64,000 bases of DNA from NCBI GenBank assembly GCA_900498135.1, contig LR026961.1, positions 1,116,519 through 1,180,518 on the forward strand, read 5' to 3'. The notes beneath the pieces are model-generated. The model saw only the letters and a list, made by a program, of their open reading frames with translations. It searched no databases and had not been told where the DNA came from. Positions 9,886-19,501 of the stretch are shown here, one piece after another. Each line of letters opens with the position of its first letter. The first letter of the stretch is position 1. The translations under genes were made by a program, and so were the position numbers. The stretch is from an uncultured Desulfatiglans sp. (GTDB taxonomy: Bacteria; Desulfobacterota; DSM-4660; Desulfatiglandales; Desulfatiglandaceae).

Positions 9886-10866
9886 ATGAAGGACTTTATG
9901 AAAGAAGAAGAACTGGAAGACAGCCTGCTGGAAGAGGAAGCCGAGGAGGATCTTTCGCCCGTAGCGGAGGCGTATAGCCTTGCGCCGGCTACGGAACGGT
10001 CCCTTGCGGCCTATGATCCCCTTCAACGCTATCTTCTGGAGATCAAACAATATCCTCTACTCACCCGAGAAGAAGAAATGGAATTGGCGATCCGGGTCAG
10101 GGAAAAAAACGACCAGAACGCGGCCTACCGGCTCGTGACCGCCAACCTCCGTCTCGTTGTGAAAATCGCTATGGATTTCCACCGCTTTTGGACTCGAAAC
10201 CTGCTCGATCTGATACAGGAGGGAAATGTCGGGCTCCTGCACGCCGTCAAGAAATTCGACCCCTACCGCGGCATCAAATTCTCCTATTACGCCTCCTTCT
10301 GGATCAAGGCTTACATTCTCAAGTCCATCATGGACAACTGGAAACTGGTCAAGATCGGAACCACTCAGAGCCAGAGAAAACTTTTTTTCAATCTGGCCAA
10401 GGAAAGGGACAAGCTGATCGCCCAGGGCTTCGATCCGGAGCCGCGCCTCCTCGCCGAGAGGCTGGACGTCAAGGAAGAGGAAGTCGTGGAAATGAGCCAG
10501 CGGCTTGGAGGCTGGGAAGTCTCCCTCAGCTCGCCGATCGGGGAGGATTCCAGGGAACCCTTCAGTGCGCTGCTGCCGGACCCCGGAATCGGCGCCGACG
10601 AACAGATCTCCGAGGCCGAAGGCCGAAGCCGGCTCGCCGAGAAACTGAAGACCTTCCGCGAGACCCTTTCGGGTAAAGAAGCAGACATCTATGATCATCG
10701 TATCATGGCCGAAAAACCGCTGACGCTGCAGGATCTCGGTGACAAATACAACATTTCGCGCGAGCGTGTTCGTCAGATCCAGGAAAAAATCATCAAGAGG
10801 ATCAAATCCTGGCTCAAGGAGGAAATCCCTGATTTCGAAGAAGAATACTCCGATTTTCTCAAGTGA
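9886..10866 (+). CDS. rpoH: RNA polymerase sigma-32 (heat-shock) factor
   Basis: A sigma-70 family factor with regions 2 (about residues 50-150), 3 and 4 (about 250-320, helix-turn-helix ISRERVRQIQEK). The QRKLFFNL stretch (about 162-169) is the RpoH box that separates sigma-32 from other group 3 sigmas. Region 1.1 is absent and an acidic 30-residue N-terminal tail is present. The second ATG at 9898 has a better ribosome site (AAGGA) and may be the real start. Its likely regulon members lon, hsp20 and Hsp70 genes are elsewhere in this window, but no clear sigma-32 promoters were found by eye. Confidence 0.88.
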   Translation: MKDFMKEEELEDSLLEEEAEEDLSPVAEAYSLAPATERSLAAYDPLQRYLLEIKQYPLLTREEEMELAIRVREKNDQNAAYRLVTANLRLVVKIAMDFHRFWTRNLLDLIQEGNVGLLHAVKKFDPYRGIKFSYYASFWIKAYILKSIMDNWKLVKIGTTQSQRKLFFNLAKERDKLIAQGFDPEPRLLAERLDVKEEEVVEMSQRLGGWEVSLSSPIGEDSREPFSALLPDPGIGADEQISEAEGRSRLAEKLKTFRETLSGKEADIYDHRIMAEKPLTLQDLGDKYNISRERVRQIQEKIIKRIKSWLKEEIPDFEEEYSDFLK

Positions 10867-11014
10867 CGACGAGACCTTTTCCTTGCACTATCACCCGGAT
10901 TTTCCTTCAAACGCCCACGCCCGGTCTGCACCGTGCCGCAAAGGGCGCAGCGGGGCGGGTCCACTTCTACAACTGAGAAAAACCCTATCGAGGCTGATCG
11001 TCGATCAAGAAGAG

Positions 11015-12850
11015 ATGATGCATCCACTGAAACCCGCTGCGCGGCTCGGCCGCCCTTTTCCCGGAGCGGCGCTCTTTCTGGCTGTCGCCCTGACCTTCAT
11101 GGGCGGATGCGAGACGGTGCCGACCCAAGCCGTCCCCATTCGGCCCGACGCCGTTCCTGCGGCGCCCGAAAAGACGGCGCCCGAACCATCTCCGGATCCC
11201 GTCTCCGAATACCCCGGCACCGGCGATCCTGTGCTCCGGAGAAAAGGTTCAGACCCACTGAAGGAGGCGTACTCCTCATTTGCGATGGCCGCCCTCGCCG
11301 AGGCCGCCGGCCGGTATGACCAGGCGGGCCGTTACATTGCGGAGGCTCTGAAACATGATCCGGACTCCGTGTATCTGAACATGAAAATGGCCCTCCTGCT
11401 CAAAGAGATGAATCGCCCGCAGGAGGCCCTGCCCTATGCCCGGAAGGCCTTGGCAGACGACCCGAGCCAGACGGAGCCGTTAATCCTGCTTGGGGACCTG
11501 CACAGAATGCTGGGGGACGAGAAACAGGCGGCACAGGCCTATGAAAGCGTGCTGCGGGTCGATCCGGGGGATCAGAGGGTGCGTTTTCTGCTCGCAACCC
11601 TTTTCATCCGCACGGGCAGCTATTCCAGGGCCCTGGAACATCTCGATCTGATTCTCACTGAAAAACCGGGTCTCATCCTCGCCCATTATTACAAGGGGCG
11701 GGTCTATCTCGAAATGGAGAAATTCCAGGAAGCCGAGGAGTCCTTCCAGAACGCCTTGCAGTTCAACGAGTTCTTCGAGCCTGCCCTGTTCGACCTGGGG
11801 ACGCTCTACCAGATGACCGGGCGCGATGTCCAGGCGGTTTCCATGTACGAGACGCTGCTGTCGGCCTATCCCGAAAACAGCTCCGCACGCGAACGGCTGG
11901 CGAACCTCTATTTCAAGCTCGGACTCAACGAAAAGGCCGAACAGCAGTTGGAGCAGATCAAGGCCCACTCGGAACCCGGCGAACTCGGACGCCAATCCCT
12001 CGGTTTGATCTACTTGAAACAAGGGAGGCTGGACGAATCGATCGAAGAGCTCAAAATGATCCTCATGGCCTGGCCCGACGACGACAAGACGGCTTATTAC
12101 CTCGCGACCGCATACGAAGAGAAGGGCGATTTTGAGCAGGCTGCAACATATTTCGCCAGGATCAAACCCCAATCGACCTATTACACCAATGCTCGTCTGC
12201 ATATGGCCTTCATGATGGAAAACGGCGGGGAATACCTGAAGGCCGCCGATCTGCTCCGGGATGCCTTGCGCCATTCACCGCAACCCGAGCTGTACATCAT
12301 GTTGAGCACCATGCTCGAAAAGGCAGGGCAGGTCCAGGAAGCGGAGCAGGCGGTGCGCCAGGGCCTCGAGCGAGATCCGGATCACATCGATCTGATTTAC
12401 CGGCTCGGCGTCCTGCTCGACAAACAGGGAGACAAAGCCGCCTGCCTCGAAGAGATGCAGCGGATCCTGCGCATCGACCCCGAGCATGCCGACGCACTCA
12501 ACTACATCGGCTACACCTATGCCGAGCAGGGAATCCGGCTCGATGAAGCGCTGGAATTGATTGAAAGGGCGCTCGAGATCAAACCCGAAAGCGGCTACAT
12601 CATGGACAGCCTGGGCTGGGTCTACTTCCAAAAAGGTCTCTACCAGGCAGCGATCCAATATCTTCAGAGGGCTGCGGAATTGGAGCCCAATGACCCGACG
12701 ATCCACGAACACCTCGGGGACGCCTATTTCCGCGAACGCCTTTTTGACGAGGCCTTGAAAAGTTATGAAAAGGCTCTTTCCCTGGGGCCCTCGGACAAGC
12801 CGAGTCTCGAAGAGAAGATCCTTCGGACCAAGGCCCTGATAGGAAGGTAA
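11015..12850 (+). CDS. TPR-repeat lipoprotein
   Basis: A 611-aa protein with a lipoprotein signal (hydrophobic stretch ending in TFMGGC at about residue 30), a short Pro-rich linker, then roughly 14 tandem tetratricopeptide repeats to the C-terminus. The repeats are typical, for example ALPYARKALADDPSQ and ALNYIGYTYAEQG. It is probably anchored in a membrane, facing the periplasm, as a scaffold. The open frame runs back into rpoH, but the ATG at 11015 after AAGAAGAG begins the signal peptide. It is followed 2 bases later by another lipoprotein gene, suggesting joint action in envelope assembly. Function unassigned. Confidence 0.85.
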   Translation: MMHPLKPAARLGRPFPGAALFLAVALTFMGGCETVPTQAVPIRPDAVPAAPEKTAPEPSPDPVSEYPGTGDPVLRRKGSDPLKEAYSSFAMAALAEAAGRYDQAGRYIAEALKHDPDSVYLNMKMALLLKEMNRPQEALPYARKALADDPSQTEPLILLGDLHRMLGDEKQAAQAYESVLRVDPGDQRVRFLLATLFIRTGSYSRALEHLDLILTEKPGLILAHYYKGRVYLEMEKFQEAEESFQNALQFNEFFEPALFDLGTLYQMTGRDVQAVSMYETLLSAYPENSSARERLANLYFKLGLNEKAEQQLEQIKAHSEPGELGRQSLGLIYLKQGRLDESIEELKMILMAWPDDDKTAYYLATAYEEKGDFEQAATYFARIKPQSTYYTNARLHMAFMMENGGEYLKAADLLRDALRHSPQPELYIMLSTMLEKAGQVQEAEQAVRQGLERDPDHIDLIYRLGVLLDKQGDKAACLEEMQRILRIDPEHADALNYIGYTYAEQGIRLDEALELIERALEIKPESGYIMDSLGWVYFQKGLYQAAIQYLQRAAELEPNDPTIHEHLGDAYFRERLFDEALKSYEKALSLGPSDKPSLEEKILRTKALIGR

Positions 12851-12852
12851 GA

Positions 12853-13659
12853 TTGAGGAGGTTCATCGGATACCGGAAAATATTGCTTCTCCCGGCGGCT
12901 GTGTTGGCCCTCTGCCTGACCTCGAGCTGCGCGCGACCGCCAGTCGAACCCCTTCAATCCCCCTACAGCCCGCCGATGGTCACATCGCTCGTCGCCGGCC
13001 TCGAACATCAAAAGGGGCTGGTCTCGTCCGCAGTCTGCGCGGGCACCTTGACCGTCGGGGAAAACGGTTCCGCTTCCAAGGTCAGTCTCCTCATGGCAGG
13101 CCGTCTGCAACCCCTCACCGTCAAGATCGAGATGACGCATTTCTGGGGTAATCCCCTTCTCCACATCCTCGTCCGCAACGACACGGTGGAGGTGCTCTCT
13201 TTCCGCGACAAGAAGCTGCTGATCGGAAGCCTGCGGGACCCGCTCTTCGAACCCTACCTGCCCGGCATACTGGACCCCTCGGCACTCTGGGCCCTCGTGC
13301 GGGCGTACCCTGACATCGGACCCTACGAAAAGGCTTTGTCCCTGCGGCCCCAGGAAATTCAACTCCTCGATGAAGCCGGAAAACCCCTTCAAACATTCGC
13401 TTTTGACGTCCAGGCCGCCGCTCCCACGGCGGTCCATTTCCCGGCGCAGGGTCTTACCCTCTACTTCGACCGGTTCGCGCGCACCGGCCCCATTGATTAT
13501 GCAAAGCGCTGCCGCATCGAACCCGCGGCAAGCAACCGTTTCATAGAAATCCAATGGGACGATATCACCTTCAATCGAACGTTGCCGGAACCTGTCTTCG
13601 CTCTGCAGGTCCCCCCCGGTTACCGGATCGTGGAGATTGAACGGCGGGCCCTGGAGTAA
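12853..13659 (+). CDS. LolB-like / DUF4292-like outer-membrane lipoprotein
   Basis: A 268-aa lipoprotein. The signal sequence ends in LTSSC (about residue 26), a good lipobox. The rest is beta-rich with phrases such as GTLTVGEN, FDRFARTG and VPPGYRIVEIE that resemble the LolA/LolB and DUF4292 fold used to bind lipids. The start is a TTG with AGGAAGG 7 bases upstream. Its stop is three bases from the next glycosyltransferase start. Family placement rests on fold-level resemblance only. Confidence 0.65.
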   Translation: MRRFIGYRKILLLPAAVLALCLTSSCARPPVEPLQSPYSPPMVTSLVAGLEHQKGLVSSAVCAGTLTVGENGSASKVSLLMAGRLQPLTVKIEMTHFWGNPLLHILVRNDTVEVLSFRDKKLLIGSLRDPLFEPYLPGILDPSALWALVRAYPDIGPYEKALSLRPQEIQLLDEAGKPLQTFAFDVQAAAPTAVHFPAQGLTLYFDRFARTGPIDYAKRCRIEPAASNRFIEIQWDDITFNRTLPEPVFALQVPPGYRIVEIERRALE

Positions 13660-13662
13660 GCC

Positions 13663-14601
13663 ATGCCCGCCATGCCTGCCAACCTGGAAATCAGCTTTAT
13701 CGTCGTCAACTGGAATACCCGCGAGTACCTCCTCGCCTGTCTCGAGAGCATTCACCGAACCGTGACCGATATCCCTTTCGAGATCATCCTCGTAGACAAT
13801 GCCTCGCTGGATGGAAGCGTCGAGGCAGTGGAGAAACGGTTTCCCGAGGTGCACATCATCCGCAATGAGACCAACCGCGGGTTTGCGGCCGCCAACAACC
13901 AGGCCTTCACACCCATGCGCGGCCGGTACGCCCTTCTGCTCAACACCGATGCGGTCCTCCTCGACGGCGCAGTCAAAGAGCTGCACACCTTCATGGAAAC
14001 GCAAACGGATGCCGCCATGGCATGCGGGCAACTTCTCAACCGGGACGGAACCCGTCAAAGATCCGTTGCCGCTTTTCCCTCCTGGCTGACGTTGATCGCC
14101 AACGAAACGCTGCTGAGCCTGCTGTTTCCTCGCAAACACCCTGGAAAACACAGGTGTCCCGCCACGCCACACCCGGTGGATTCATGCATCGGCGCCTGTC
14201 TGATGGTCAGGTCCTCCGCTATCCGAGAGGTGGGAGGGTTCGATGAGCGCTATTTCTTCTTCTTCGAAGAAACGGATTGGGCGCTGCAGATGAAGAAGGC
14301 AGGCTGGAGCAGCTATCTCGTTCCCCAGGCACGCATCATCCATGATCAAGGTCAAAGCGTGGGGCAGAATGTACGGGCAAGGATCCACTTTTACCGTTCG
14401 AGGTACCGGTACCTGCGCAAATGGCACCCGAGGTCCTTTGTGCTCCTCTGGACCCTGGTCTTTTTGCGACTGCTCGTAAACACCCTGCTGGCAAGCGCGG
14501 GCGTCCTCCTTTCGTTCGGAACCGCCCGCGCCTTGCGACGGCGGCTGAAGGTCTACATCCAGTTGATTTTCTGGCACCTGAAAGGATGCCCCGAACCCTG
14601 A
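13663..14601 (+). CDS. Family 2 glycosyltransferase
   Basis: GT-A fold glycosyltransferase of the rhamnosyl/abequosyl type. Signs are the N-terminal FIVVNWNTREYL, VDNASLDGS, NRGFAAANNQAF, the donor-site LLLNTDAVL (DXD-like) and the acceptor-side FEETDWALQ. The C-terminal 60 residues contain a hydrophobic stretch (WTLVFLRLLVNTLLASAGV) that may bind the inner membrane. It likely builds LPS or another surface polysaccharide, as the following two genes are also sugar transferases in tight order. Confidence 0.85.
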   Translation: MPAMPANLEISFIVVNWNTREYLLACLESIHRTVTDIPFEIILVDNASLDGSVEAVEKRFPEVHIIRNETNRGFAAANNQAFTPMRGRYALLLNTDAVLLDGAVKELHTFMETQTDAAMACGQLLNRDGTRQRSVAAFPSWLTLIANETLLSLLFPRKHPGKHRCPATPHPVDSCIGACLMVRSSAIREVGGFDERYFFFFEETDWALQMKKAGWSSYLVPQARIIHDQGQSVGQNVRARIHFYRSRYRYLRKWHPRSFVLLWTLVFLRLLVNTLLASAGVLLSFGTARALRRRLKVYIQLIFWHLKGCPEP

Positions 14602-14614
14602 GCAAGAGCGAAAC

Positions 14615-15700
14615 ATGTTGATCAAAGGCAACCCCTCCCTGCCGGCCGGCATCCGGAACCTGCTCCTCATCCAGCTGGGAGACATAGGCGACGTGGTTCT
14701 GACGACACCGGCCATCCAAGCCCTTCGGGAAGCGTTCCCTTCGGCCCGCATCCATGCGGCGGTGCGGGAAAAGGCGCGCGGGATCCTGGAATGCTGTCCG
14801 CCCGTGGACGACATCTCCTACGTAAAAAAGGAAGGCCATTCGCTCTTCGAAGCCTTCCGGACCCAGCGTCGCTTTTTCAGGCGGCTCAGACGCCCGCCGC
14901 TGGATCTCAGCATCGACCTGCGGACCGGGACGCGGGGGGCTATCATGGCGCTTCTCTCGGGAGCACCCACACGAATCGGGCGTTATTCCGAAACAGACAC
15001 ACTCTGGCGCAACCGGGTCTTCACGCACCTTGTTGCACCTCGAGATGAAGCCACCCAATATTGTGCAGAGCATGGCCTCAACATTCTGCGCCCCTTCGGC
15101 ATCGCAACGCAGGAGAGGCGCCCGAAACTGGTGGCCCCGCCCACCCTCCACGATCGTGCAGCCTCCATCCTGGCTTCGGCGGGTCTTCCGCGGGGAAGGC
15201 CCTTCATCGCGGTTCAGCCCTTTTCTCTCTGGGAATACAAAGAGTGGCCGGCAGAGTGCTTTGCCAGGCTCATCAGCCTGATGAGTACGGAGTTCGAAAG
15301 GCCGGTCGTCCTCATCGGAACCCGGAGCGAACGAGAGCGGGCGGCTGGACTGGCCGCCAAGGCCCGTGGCGACATCTTCCATCTGGCCGGCATGACCACC
15401 CTCGACGAACTCGCCGGGGTCCTCAGCCTCGCCACCATGCTGATCGGGTGCGACAGCGCCGGCATTCACATCGCTGCAGCCGTCGGGACCCCGACCGTCA
15501 GCATTTTCGGTCCATCTTCGCCCATCAGCTGGGCGCCCCGCGGCCCAAGGCATCATGTCGTCTGTCAGCACTGGGACTGTGTTCCTTGCAGGCAGAAAGG
15601 ATGCCAGAATTCCGAAGTCAGTCGATGCCTCCAGACCCTTCCTGTGGAGGCCGTTCTGGAAACAGTCCGTCTCGCGTTCACGGACCGCAGCGGGCAATGA
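14615..15700 (+). CDS. Family 9 glycosyltransferase (heptosyltransferase type)
   Basis: Resembles ADP-heptose:LPS heptosyltransferases (WaaC/WaaF/RfaF). Motifs are LLLIQLGDIGDVVLTTPA at the N-terminus, a central VQPFSLWEYKEWP nucleotide-sugar region and the C-terminal GCDSAGIHIAAAVGTP with IFGPSSP. Length (361 aa) is normal for GT9. It is expected to add heptose to the inner LPS core on the cytoplasmic face. The exact acceptor cannot be read from sequence. Confidence 0.87.
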   Translation: MLIKGNPSLPAGIRNLLLIQLGDIGDVVLTTPAIQALREAFPSARIHAAVREKARGILECCPPVDDISYVKKEGHSLFEAFRTQRRFFRRLRRPPLDLSIDLRTGTRGAIMALLSGAPTRIGRYSETDTLWRNRVFTHLVAPRDEATQYCAEHGLNILRPFGIATQERRPKLVAPPTLHDRAASILASAGLPRGRPFIAVQPFSLWEYKEWPAECFARLISLMSTEFERPVVLIGTRSERERAAGLAAKARGDIFHLAGMTTLDELAGVLSLATMLIGCDSAGIHIAAAVGTPTVSIFGPSSPISWAPRGPRHHVVCQHWDCVPCRQKGCQNSEVSRCLQTLPVEAVLETVRLAFTDRSGQ

Positions 15701-15733
15701 GCTCAGAACCCCATGGATCGAGGGAACGGTGAG

Positions 15734-17362
15734 ATGAAACCATGGATCTCTTTGCGGTGGGACAGTTCGGAGAAAGCCTCACCGAACACGATCCCGCCGC
15801 AGCGTTTCCCCTGCCGACGGATCCTTTTCCTGATCCTGCTTCTTTCGCTCATCATCCGATGGTACAACTGGGAACATACCCACATCATCAACCCGGATGG
15901 AACCCTTTACATCGACCAGGCGAGGATGATCAGCCACGGCTATATGGCGGAAACCACCCTGGCTGACCTGCGTTTTCTCTCGCCCTATCCCTTCGCGGTT
16001 GCGGCCGCCTACCCGCTTTTGGGCGACTGGGAGACGGCGGCCCGAGGCATTTCTCTCCTCTTCGGCACGCTCACCCTCATTCCGCTCTTTCTGCTCGCCC
16101 GCAAGTTCCTCCGGCCCGAAACAGCCCTCGGGCTCATCCTGATCTTTGCACTCATGCCGACCTTCGTCGTCAACAGCGCAGAGGCTGTCCGAGATCCCAT
16201 GGCATGGTTTTTCGGCGCCTGCGGACTCTATCTGATGATTCATCAGACGCAGACCAAGCGTTGGTGGGCGGTATGCCTTGCGGGTGCGAGCTTCGTGCTG
16301 GCGGCATGGAGCCGCGTCGAAATGGGGCTATTCTTCGGGGTGTCGCTCCTCTTTCTCCTGTTTTTGGAAGAGAAGGCGCGGTTCAGAAAATGCCTGGTCT
16401 TCTGCCTCCCCTTGCTGGCTTTCCTGCTCCTGAACATCTGGATCTCCGCCGCCGGCCAAGCGGTCGAACTCAATGCGCTGCGCATCGATGAAATCAAGAC
16501 CAAACCTGGAGGACTTTTCACGGGTTATCAAGGGGTTCGCGAGGGGCTCTCGCATCTTGCGCAGGATCAGGCCACAGGCCCCTTGCGCTTCTTCCTCCAG
16601 ATTGCCCGCAGCCATGTCCTCCTGGTCGCCTTCGGAGAAATCGTTTCAACCCTTCTCAAAGCGGTCCACTATCCTTTCGCTCTGCTCTTCATCGCCGCGT
16701 TCACCCCTCTGCGTCGCGAAATCGGGAAAAACCGCTGCCTATTCTATCTCACGTTCCTCGCCGCTGCCGCCTTGGGGATCCTCTATGTGCATCTTCTCGA
16801 CCAGTGGATCAGCGAGGCACGTTTCTTCGTGTTCGCCCTGCTGCCTGCATCCGTCATCATGGGACTGGGACTGGACAGGTGCCTCTCCTTCCTGTCACGC
16901 CGCTTTCAACTCCAGGGTGCAACGGCGCTTTTCATCGCCGCCGCCGTTGTAATGGCCCTGACTCTGCCGAAAAATCTCAAGGAAAGGGAGGCGGACAAAG
17001 GCGTTTTCAAAGCGATCGGCGCCCTGATCGCCTCCCGGGAAGATCCGGGCAGGCTGACCCCGGTCGCCGCATCGGACCCGATCCAACGCTGGATCACCTT
17101 TTACGCGAATCCCCGCTACAACGGCCCGACACCGATCAACGGAAACCAACTCCGCATCGAGGCCCTTGTGGGATCTTCCTATGAAAGACTCATGCAGAAT
17201 CTGAGGGCACAGCGCATTCCCTATCTCCTGTGGGAAGAAAAGCGTTGGCCCGACTGCGGCTATACCCTGGAAAAAAGCATGAACCGGCGGGATCTCAAGA
17301 TGCTCGGTCACTGGGAACACCGGGACACGGGGCGGATGATCCTATTCGAAGTGCAGCCCTAG
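15734..17362 (+). CDS. GT-C family 39-type membrane glycosyltransferase
   Basis: An integral membrane enzyme of 542 aa with about ten hydrophobic spans. The first extracytoplasmic loop carries PDGTLYIDQA, the acidic motif typical of polyprenyl-phosphate-sugar dependent GT-C enzymes (ArnT/PMT-like). It probably transfers a sugar from undecaprenyl phosphate to lipid A/core or protein in the periplasm. The ATG at 15734 follows GAGGGAACGG and is preferred to 15713. The last 68 bases overlap the 3' end of the convergent glycosyltransferase gene on the other strand. Confidence 0.8.
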   Translation: MKPWISLRWDSSEKASPNTIPPQRFPCRRILFLILLLSLIIRWYNWEHTHIINPDGTLYIDQARMISHGYMAETTLADLRFLSPYPFAVAAAYPLLGDWETAARGISLLFGTLTLIPLFLLARKFLRPETALGLILIFALMPTFVVNSAEAVRDPMAWFFGACGLYLMIHQTQTKRWWAVCLAGASFVLAAWSRVEMGLFFGVSLLFLLFLEEKARFRKCLVFCLPLLAFLLLNIWISAAGQAVELNALRIDEIKTKPGGLFTGYQGVREGLSHLAQDQATGPLRFFLQIARSHVLLVAFGEIVSTLLKAVHYPFALLFIAAFTPLRREIGKNRCLFYLTFLAAAALGILYVHLLDQWISEARFFVFALLPASVIMGLGLDRCLSFLSRRFQLQGATALFIAAAVVMALTLPKNLKEREADKGVFKAIGALIASREDPGRLTPVAASDPIQRWITFYANPRYNGPTPINGNQLRIEALVGSSYERLMQNLRAQRIPYLLWEEKRWPDCGYTLEKSMNRRDLKMLGHWEHRDTGRMILFEVQP

Positions 17363-18539
17363 CCCGGTAGATCCCCCCGATCCTGGCGGCCACAAGGCGC
17401 CAGTCGTGCCTGGAAGCCGTCAGCCGCGCGTGCAATCCCATACGCCTGCGGTCTTCCGGATCCAGCAGCGATTTCAGAGCGGCGCCGATGGCTTCGATAT
17501 TTCTGTCCTGGCGGACCACAAATCCTTCTTCACCGTCCCGGACCAGGTCGCGCGCCCCCACGTTCGAACTGATCACCACCGGGAGCCCGGCCGCCATGGC
17601 TTCGAGCACGACCATGCCAAAGGTGTCGAATCTGGAAGGCATTACAAACAGATCCGAAGCCAGGTAGAATTTTTCCACCTCCCGTGTCGGCCCTGCAAAG
17701 AACACCCGCCGGTCGAGGCCGAGCTCCCGTGCAAGGCGCGTATATCCTTCCTGATCGCCTTTCCCGACCACCAGCAGCTTGAGGGGCGGCATCGTCCCAT
17801 TCCCATGGAGCAATTCCGACATGCCCTTCAAGACCAGATCGAGGCCCTTGACATCGAAGTTCATCCCCACAAAGAGGGCGACCACGTCTTCCCGGCCGAG
17901 GCCGACCCGCCGCCGGATCTCCCCGCGGCAATCTTCCCGGTTCAGGCGCTCGAAGCGATCGAGCGCCACCCCGGGATGGATCACCTGAATCTGATCGGGC
18001 GGCAAGGCGTAGCATTCGAGAAGGTGCTTCCTGACGAGGTGCGAAACCGGCATCACAAGAGGCCTGAGGGGATTCCTGATGCCCCTTGTCTCGACCCATG
18101 CCGTACTACGATCGAAGAGGCTCATCCGCTTTCGGCGCACCTGTGCAACCCATTGGCTGTGGGGGATGCCGTGCATGCTGAAAAGATCCATCCGCCAAAT
18201 CCGGTCATGGGAATGGATCAAGTCGAACCTCCCCGGCGGGGCGGCGCGGTTGACGAAGAAGGCGAAAGTCGGCTGTCTAAGAAACCGGGGGAACCGGAAT
18301 ACCGGAATCTTGTGAAACGTCACCCGCCCCCCGCCTGCGCGCCACTGATTGGCCAGGATGTGGACCTCGACCCCTTCCTCGCTCGAAAGCCTTTCCCCAA
18401 GTTCGAAAGCAAAGGCCTCGGCGCCGCCGAGCAGGCCGTATTTGGGAATCACCATCGCCACCCTGATCGGGGCGTTGGGTTGGCGACCGGGAAGCCGATG
18501 GATGGATGCCTCGGAAGGGAATATCTCCTGCGCCGTCAC
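17295..18539 (-). CDS. Family 4 glycosyltransferase (WaaG-like)
   Basis: A GT-B retaining glycosyltransferase of 414 aa. The N-terminal MVIPKYGLLGGAEAFAFEL loop binds the acceptor side; the C-terminal half has FVGMNFDVKGLD, KLLVVGKGD and the PSRFDTFGMVVLEAMAAG E-X7-E region that binds the nucleotide sugar. It resembles the LPS core glucosyltransferase WaaG. The start is GTG overlapping the stop of the upstream gene (GTGA), so the two are translationally coupled. The 3' end overlaps the convergent GT-C gene by 68 bases. Confidence 0.86.
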   Translation of the reverse strand: MTAQEIFPSEASIHRLPGRQPNAPIRVAMVIPKYGLLGGAEAFAFELGERLSSEEGVEVHILANQWRAGGGRVTFHKIPVFRFPRFLRQPTFAFFVNRAAPPGRFDLIHSHDRIWRMDLFSMHGIPHSQWVAQVRRKRMSLFDRSTAWVETRGIRNPLRPLVMPVSHLVRKHLLECYALPPDQIQVIHPGVALDRFERLNREDCRGEIRRRVGLGREDVVALFVGMNFDVKGLDLVLKGMSELLHGNGTMPPLKLLVVGKGDQEGYTRLARELGLDRRVFFAGPTREVEKFYLASDLFVMPSRFDTFGMVVLEAMAAGLPVVISSNVGARDLVRDGEEGFVVRQDRNIEAIGAALKSLLDPEDRRRMGLHARLTASRHDWRLVAARIGGIYRARAALRIGSSAPCPGVPSDRAS

Positions 18540-19342
18540 CGCCCGTCTCCAGATCCCCCGGGGGCCTCTTTTCCGGCAACCCCCGCCTTCCAGGAGGAAC
18601 AGTATTCCATCTCGCGCAGTTTGACATACCGGGCAAAAAGGGCGTAGGCCGATGTGGCAGCGATGATGAGCCCCGCCGTACCGTCCAGAAACCCCCGTTT
18701 GAGGACGTAGACCTCGAGAAACTTGAACACGGGCCTCAGCAGGAGCAAATGCCCTCCATAGCGCTTGCCCCGGTCATGGAGATCCGCTGCCAGAAGGGAG
18801 GAAAACCGGTTGACGGTGTCGATCTGCCCCGTCAGTCCCCCATGATACGGGTAGTGGAGAAGGTCTTGCGTCAACCGTCCGACTGGCCCCTCGATCTCCA
18901 GACGCTCATGCACTCGGCCGCCGACGAACCGGCCCTTGCCACGGCGGAAGAGCCGTGTCTGGTGATCGGGATAAAAGCCGCTGTGCCTGATCCAGCGACC
19001 TTGATAAAAAGAGCAGCGGGGCATCCAGTAGCCGTTCTTCGCCTCCGGGCGCGCCATCACGGCGAGGATCTCTTCGCGAAGAGCCTTGGAAACCTGCTCG
19101 TCTGCATCGAGGCTCAGAATCCAGTCCTGCCTGGCCTCCGACACGGCGAAATTCTTCTGCCTGACATAGCCCTCCCAAGGCCTTTCGTAAACCTTCCCCG
19201 TAAAGGAGCGCGCAATCCGCACGGTGTCATCCCGGCTCAAAGAATCCACCACCACCAGTTCATCCACCCACGAGACGCTTTCCAGGCAGCGGCCGATATT
19301 CTCTTCTTCGTTGTAGCAGATCACACAGGCGGAAAGCCCCAT
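18536..19342 (-). CDS. Family 2 glycosyltransferase (LPS core, WaaE/KdtX-like)
   Basis: Short GT2 enzyme (268 aa) with CVICYNEEENIGRCLESV, VVDSLSRDDT, the catalytic-site SLDADEQVS and HERLEIEG. These match the beta-1,4-glucosyltransferase group that modifies LPS core heptose. A frame extension to 19444 exists, but the ATG at 19342 has AAAGGAG seven bases upstream and begins exactly at the conserved N-terminus. It is the first gene of a two-gene unit. Confidence 0.86.
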   Translation of the reverse strand: MGLSACVICYNEEENIGRCLESVSWVDELVVVDSLSRDDTVRIARSFTGKVYERPWEGYVRQKNFAVSEARQDWILSLDADEQVSKALREEILAVMARPEAKNGYWMPRCSFYQGRWIRHSGFYPDHQTRLFRRGKGRFVGGRVHERLEIEGPVGRLTQDLLHYPYHGGLTGQIDTVNRFSSLLAADLHDRGKRYGGHLLLLRPVFKFLEVYVLKRGFLDGTAGLIIAATSAYALFARYVKLREMEYCSSWKAGVAGKEAPGGSGDGR

Positions 19343-19501
19343 CAACACACTCCTTTCATCGAGTCGGGTCATCCACATGACCGATGCCGGCGGATGCCGA
19401 TGATGAACGTATCCTCTCTGGAAATCCCTTTCTTTTCGCTTCACCTGCGCTGCTGGATGACGGGCCGATCCCCGGACCTCATCCAGCCCTCAGGGGCGCA
19501 A

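Noticed and set aside
17406..18647. 413-codon open frame on the plus strand
   Set aside because: Antisense shadow of the family 4 glycosyltransferase, which has clear motifs. The same reasoning excludes the plus-strand frames at 18506-19657 and 22341-23303.
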